Below, one piece after another: positions 32,241 through 35,645 of a DNA stretch of 35,645 nt (the first letter of the stretch is position 1; every line of letters starts with the position of its first letter). A program made the position numbers and the translations under genes. The stretch comes from Candidatus Dietzia intestinigallinarum. Its GTDB lineage: Bacteria > Actinomycetota > Actinomycetes > Mycobacteriales > Mycobacteriaceae. The stretch is from positions 1-35,645 of the forward strand of contig DWWG01000117.1 of the NCBI GenBank assembly GCA_019119875.1, written 5' to 3'. Under the pieces are notes generated by a model, which was not told the origin of the DNA, did not search any database, and worked only from the letters and a program-made list of their open reading frames with translations.

Positions 32241-35200
32241 GTGTCAGACTCATCCCCCGCCTCCGGCCCGGCCGCGTCTTCCGACCCCGACCCGGCCGGG
32301 TCCCCGGACTCCGGCCCGGGCACCGGAGCCGCCGCCGGACCTGTCGCCGCCGACGCCCGCGTCGCCAGGCTCCGCCTCACAGCCATAGCCAGTGGCCTGC
32401 TGGGCATGCTGTGCTTCCTGTCGCTGCCGTTCCTGCCGGTGACGCAGACCAGCTCCTCGGTGCAGTGGCCGCAGAACGGGTCCGTGGAGTCGGTCACCGC
32501 GCCGCTCATGGCGCACACCCCGCAGCGGGTCACCGCCACCCTCCCGTGCACGCTCGTCGCCGACCTCCCCGAGGACGGCGGCGTGCTGCTGTCCACGGCG
32601 CCACCCGGCGGCGAGGAGGCCGGGGACCGCGCGCTGTTCGTGCGCGCCTCCGCCGACACCGTCGACGTGGTCTCCCGCAACCGGGTGATCGCCACCGCAC
32701 CGCGTGACAGTGTCGGAGCCGGGGAGTGCTCCGTGCTCAGCATCGTGGCCGCCCCCACCTTCGTGGAGGCCGACTTCCAGGGGATCGACGACCCGTCCGC
32801 GTCCGGCCTGGTGGAGGCCGGTGACCTGCGGCCGATGGTCACCGGGATCTACACCGACCTCGACGTCGACACGGCCGTGCCCGCCGAGCTCGACGTGGTG
32901 GTGGACGTGGACTCGCGCTTCACCACCGAACCCTCCGCACTGAAGTGGGCGGCGATCGTCGTCGGCCTGCTGTCCACGGCCGTCGCCCTCTGGGCCCTGC
33001 ACGGGCTCGACCAGACCGACGGCAGGCGCAGCCTGCGCTTCCTGCCCCGCAACTGGTTCCGGATCCGGCTCCCGGACGTCGCCGTGATCGGAACACTCGG
33101 CGTGTGGCACATCATCGGCGGCAACACCTCCGACGACGGCTACATCCTGTCCATGGCCCGGGCCGCCGAGCCCGCCGGCTACATGGCCAACTACTACCGG
33201 TGGTACGGCGTCCCCGAATCACCGTTCGGCTCCCCGTACTACGACCTGCTGACCCTGTTCTCCCAGGTCTCCACCGCCAGCCCGTGGATGCGGCTGCCCG
33301 CGCTGATCGCCGCCATCCTGTGCTGGCTCGTGATCAGCCGCGAGGTGCTGCCCCGCCTCGGCCGCGCCGCCCGCACGACCCCGGTCGTGGTGTGGAGCGC
33401 CGCCGCCGTGTTCCTCGCCTTCTGGATGGCGTTCAACAACGGCCTGCGACCCGAGCCCATCATCGCGCTCGGCGCCCTGCTGACCTGGGTGTCGGTGGAG
33501 CGGTCGATCGCCACCAGACGCATGCTGCCCTTCGCCGTGGCGGTGATCATCGCGTCGTTCTCGCTGGCCACCGGCCCCACCGGTCTCATGGCCGTGGCGG
33601 CACTCATCATGGGCCTGCGCGCGGTGGTCCGCACCGTCGTGGTCCGGGGCCGTGTGATCGGCTCCTACTTCGCACTCGTGGCGCCCGTCCTGGCGGCCGG
33701 CACCATGGTGCTCATCAGCGTCTTCGGTGTGCAGTCGCTCGCCGCGGTCCTCGAAGCCATCCGGGTGCGCGGCGCGATCGGACCGAGCCTGAGCTGGTAC
33801 GAGGAATTCGTCCGCTACTACTACCTCATGATCCCGACGGTCGACGGCTCACTGTCCCGCCGTCTGCCGGTCCTGCTGGTGCTGCTGTGTCTGGCCGTGG
33901 TGATCGGGACCCTGCTGCGCCGCGGCAAGGTCCCCGGGGCGGCCTCCGGGCCCGTGTGGCGTCTGGTGGGCGTCGTGGTGGGCACCGCCTTCTTCATGAT
34001 GTTCTCCCCCACCAAGTGGACGCACCACTTCGGTGTGTACGCCGGCATCGGTGCGGCGATCGCCGCTCTGGGCGCGCTCGCGATCTCCGAGTCCGCCGTC
34101 CGCACCGCCCGCAACCGCACACTGTTCCTCGGTGTGATCCTGGTGGTGCTCGCGCTAGCGTTCGCCGGACCCAACGGCTGGTGGTACGTCTCCAGCTACG
34201 GCATCCCGTGGTGGGACAAGGCCCCGAGCGTCAGCGGGATCGGCGCGGCCACCGTGCTGCTCGTCCTCGCGATCCTCACGTTCGCGTTCGCCGGCTGGCA
34301 GCACCTGCGCCGCGACTACACAGGAGACCAAGCACCCAGGACCACCGCGGGTCGCCGCCGGATGCGGACGGTCGCCGCGGCGCCGATCGCGGTGGTCGCC
34401 GGGCTGCTGGTGGTCGTCAACGTCGCGTCGTTCGCCAAGGGTGTCCAGAAGCAGTTCCCGGCCTACACGGTCGGGGCGGGCAACCTGTCGGCACTGACCG
34501 GCAATCCCTGCATGCTGGCCGACCGGGTCCTGGTGGAGCCCGATGCCAACGCCGGCATGCTGACCCCGCTCGGTGCGCCGCTGTTGCCTGACGGCGCGGT
34601 CGACCCCCAGGCCATGGCCGAGGCGATCGAGGCCGGTGGCAACACCGGATTCAGCCCCAACGGGGTTGCGCCCGACCTGTCCGCCGACGCGGTGTTCGCC
34701 GATCCCGGAGCGGCCAACACCACCACCGAGCCGGGCGGCGGTCCGTCCGCCAACGTCGGCCAGAGCGCGGGAACCGGTGGCGGCCGGGGCGCGGAGGGCG
34801 TGAACGGCTCGACGGTGGCGCTCCCCTTCGGTCTCGATCCGGCCACCACCCCGGTGCTGGGTTCACACCACGCGGGTCCGCAGCGGCAGGCCGAGTTGGA
34901 GACGGGCTGGTACGTGCTCCCCGAGAACCGCGAGGCGCATCCGCTGCTGGTCATCTCGGCGGCCGGCCGCATCGGCCGGTTCGACGCCGACGGCATCTAC
35001 GAGTACGGGCAGGCCGTGACGGTCGAGTTCGGGCGAAACACCGAGTCCGGTGTGGAGATGGTCGGCGCGCCGATCGTGCCGTACGACATCGGCCCCGCCC
35101 CGACCTGGCGGAACCTGCGGGTGCCCATGCAGGACGTGCCCGCCGACGCCGAGGTCATGCGGATCCGGGTCGACGACGGCGACCTCACCCCCGACCAGTG

Positions 35201-35642
35201 GGCCGCCATCACGCCGCCCCGGGCTCCCGAACTGGTGACGGTCCAGGAGATGGTCGGATCCGAGTCCCCGGTCCTGCTGGACTGGGCCGTGAGCCTGCAG
35301 TTCCCGTGCCAGCGTCCGTTCTCGCACTTCGCGGGGGTGGCCGAGCTGCCGGAGTTCCGGATCCTGCCGGATCGTCCGCTCGCGGTCAGTGCGACAGGGC
35401 CGTGGATGGACTACGAGACCGGCGGCCCGCTCGGGTGGGTCAAGACCGCGCAGCGGGCCCAGACGATCCCGTCGTATCTGGAGAACGACTGGAACCGCGA
35501 CTGGGGTTCGATCGAGTCCTACACTCCGCTGGGCACCTACCAGACGGAGTTGCCGGAGCCTGCCGAGATCACGCTCGAGAACCACAGCCGCTGGGGTTGG
35601 TGGTCCCCTGAGGGGCCGATCCTGGTGACCGACCCCGAGTAG
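32241..35642 (+). CDS. emb: Arabinosyltransferase, Emb family (second of two)
   Basis: 1133 aa, complete; the stop codon lies 3 nt from the window end. It has the same architecture as the preceding emb and many identical blocks, for example KWTHHFG and VNGSTVALPFGLDP. The catalytic Asp298 is in GGNTSDDGYILSMAR, Met305 is at the EmbB Met306 position and Glu326 is at the Glu327 position. Directly after that the usual Pro-Phe-Gly-Trp-Tyr-Tyr becomes PFGSPYYD: the tryptophan is replaced and one residue is inserted, unlike the first copy and the mycobacterial proteins. The carbohydrate-binding C-terminal region has a Gly/Ser/Thr-rich insert (about 830-856). Function is arabinan extension in arabinogalactan or lipoarabinomannan; EmbA versus EmbB identity is not decided. 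A third emb gene could follow beyond the window. Confidence 0.95.
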   Translation: MSDSSPASGPAASSDPDPAGSPDSGPGTGAAAGPVAADARVARLRLTAIASGLLGMLCFLSLPFLPVTQTSSSVQWPQNGSVESVTAPLMAHTPQRVTATLPCTLVADLPEDGGVLLSTAPPGGEEAGDRALFVRASADTVDVVSRNRVIATAPRDSVGAGECSVLSIVAAPTFVEADFQGIDDPSASGLVEAGDLRPMVTGIYTDLDVDTAVPAELDVVVDVDSRFTTEPSALKWAAIVVGLLSTAVALWALHGLDQTDGRRSLRFLPRNWFRIRLPDVAVIGTLGVWHIIGGNTSDDGYILSMARAAEPAGYMANYYRWYGVPESPFGSPYYDLLTLFSQVSTASPWMRLPALIAAILCWLVISREVLPRLGRAARTTPVVVWSAAAVFLAFWMAFNNGLRPEPIIALGALLTWVSVERSIATRRMLPFAVAVIIASFSLATGPTGLMAVAALIMGLRAVVRTVVVRGRVIGSYFALVAPVLAAGTMVLISVFGVQSLAAVLEAIRVRGAIGPSLSWYEEFVRYYYLMIPTVDGSLSRRLPVLLVLLCLAVVIGTLLRRGKVPGAASGPVWRLVGVVVGTAFFMMFSPTKWTHHFGVYAGIGAAIAALGALAISESAVRTARNRTLFLGVILVVLALAFAGPNGWWYVSSYGIPWWDKAPSVSGIGAATVLLVLAILTFAFAGWQHLRRDYTGDQAPRTTAGRRRMRTVAAAPIAVVAGLLVVVNVASFAKGVQKQFPAYTVGAGNLSALTGNPCMLADRVLVEPDANAGMLTPLGAPLLPDGAVDPQAMAEAIEAGGNTGFSPNGVAPDLSADAVFADPGAANTTTEPGGGPSANVGQSAGTGGGRGAEGVNGSTVALPFGLDPATTPVLGSHHAGPQRQAELETGWYVLPENREAHPLLVISAAGRIGRFDADGIYEYGQAVTVEFGRNTESGVEMVGAPIVPYDIGPAPTWRNLRVPMQDVPADAEVMRIRVDDGDLTPDQWAAITPPRAPELVTVQEMVGSESPVLLDWAVSLQFPCQRPFSHFAGVAELPEFRILPDRPLAVSATGPWMDYETGGPLGWVKTAQRAQTIPSYLENDWNRDWGSIESYTPLGTYQTELPEPAEITLENHSRWGWWSPEGPILVTDPE

Positions 35643-35645
35643 GCC

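Overview
This window is high-GC actinobacterial DNA from a mycolic-acid-type organism (order Mycobacteriales). The right-hand 23 kb carries most of the arabinogalactan assembly genes found only in that order: wzm, wzt, glfT1, glfT2, dprE1, dprE2, aftA and two tandem emb genes, plus a GtrA-family gene. Arrangement and protein details suggest Dietzia or a close relative, but that genus call is inference.

Layout from left to right. Positions 1-213 hold the 5' end of a leftward secreted-protein gene with a DtxR/IdeR-type iron box in its promoter. Positions 239-3787 hold a leftward four-gene operon made of two alternating pairs: a secreted WxL-like protein followed by a membrane-anchored DUF916 protein, twice. 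Positions 3788-4456 hold an AT-richer intergenic stretch, a hairpin, a tRNA-Ser(UGA) and a 16-bp perfect palindrome that looks like a ParB-binding parS site. Positions 4457-9753 are a general accessory segment: quinone oxidoreductase, an NMO/PadR pair, a small conserved protein, a polysaccharide pyruvyl transferase-family protein with an Asp-rich repeat, and a secreted protein. A large ATPase/LuxR-type regulator follows (9855-12476).

From 12524 the cell-wall locus begins. wzm-wzt-glfT1 (rightward) export and start the galactan. Four accessory genes or features follow: a DinB/MDMPI-fold protein, a DUF4442-type hotdog protein, an AbiEi/DUF559-like protein whose nuclease part looks degenerate, and a 70-bp inverted-repeat element. 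A leftward operon gtrA-like / DUF6541 membrane protein / glfT2 then faces away from a secretory lipase. Finally dprE1, dprE2, aftA, emb, emb run rightward to the end of the window and make the arabinan donor (decaprenyl-phosphoryl-arabinose) and the arabinan itself.

Functionally, Wzm/Wzt probably move the lipid-linked galactan. GlfT1 and GlfT2 build it. DprE1/DprE2 make the arabinose donor, AftA primes arabinan on galactan and the Emb proteins extend it. Many genes have a TANNNT hexamer 6-8 nt before the start codon and no Shine-Dalgarno sequence, which implies widespread leaderless transcription. The two intergenic regions flanking dprE1 are unusually rich in GC tandem repeats. A 70-bp element with terminal inverted repeats occurs twice, after glfT2 and after dprE1.
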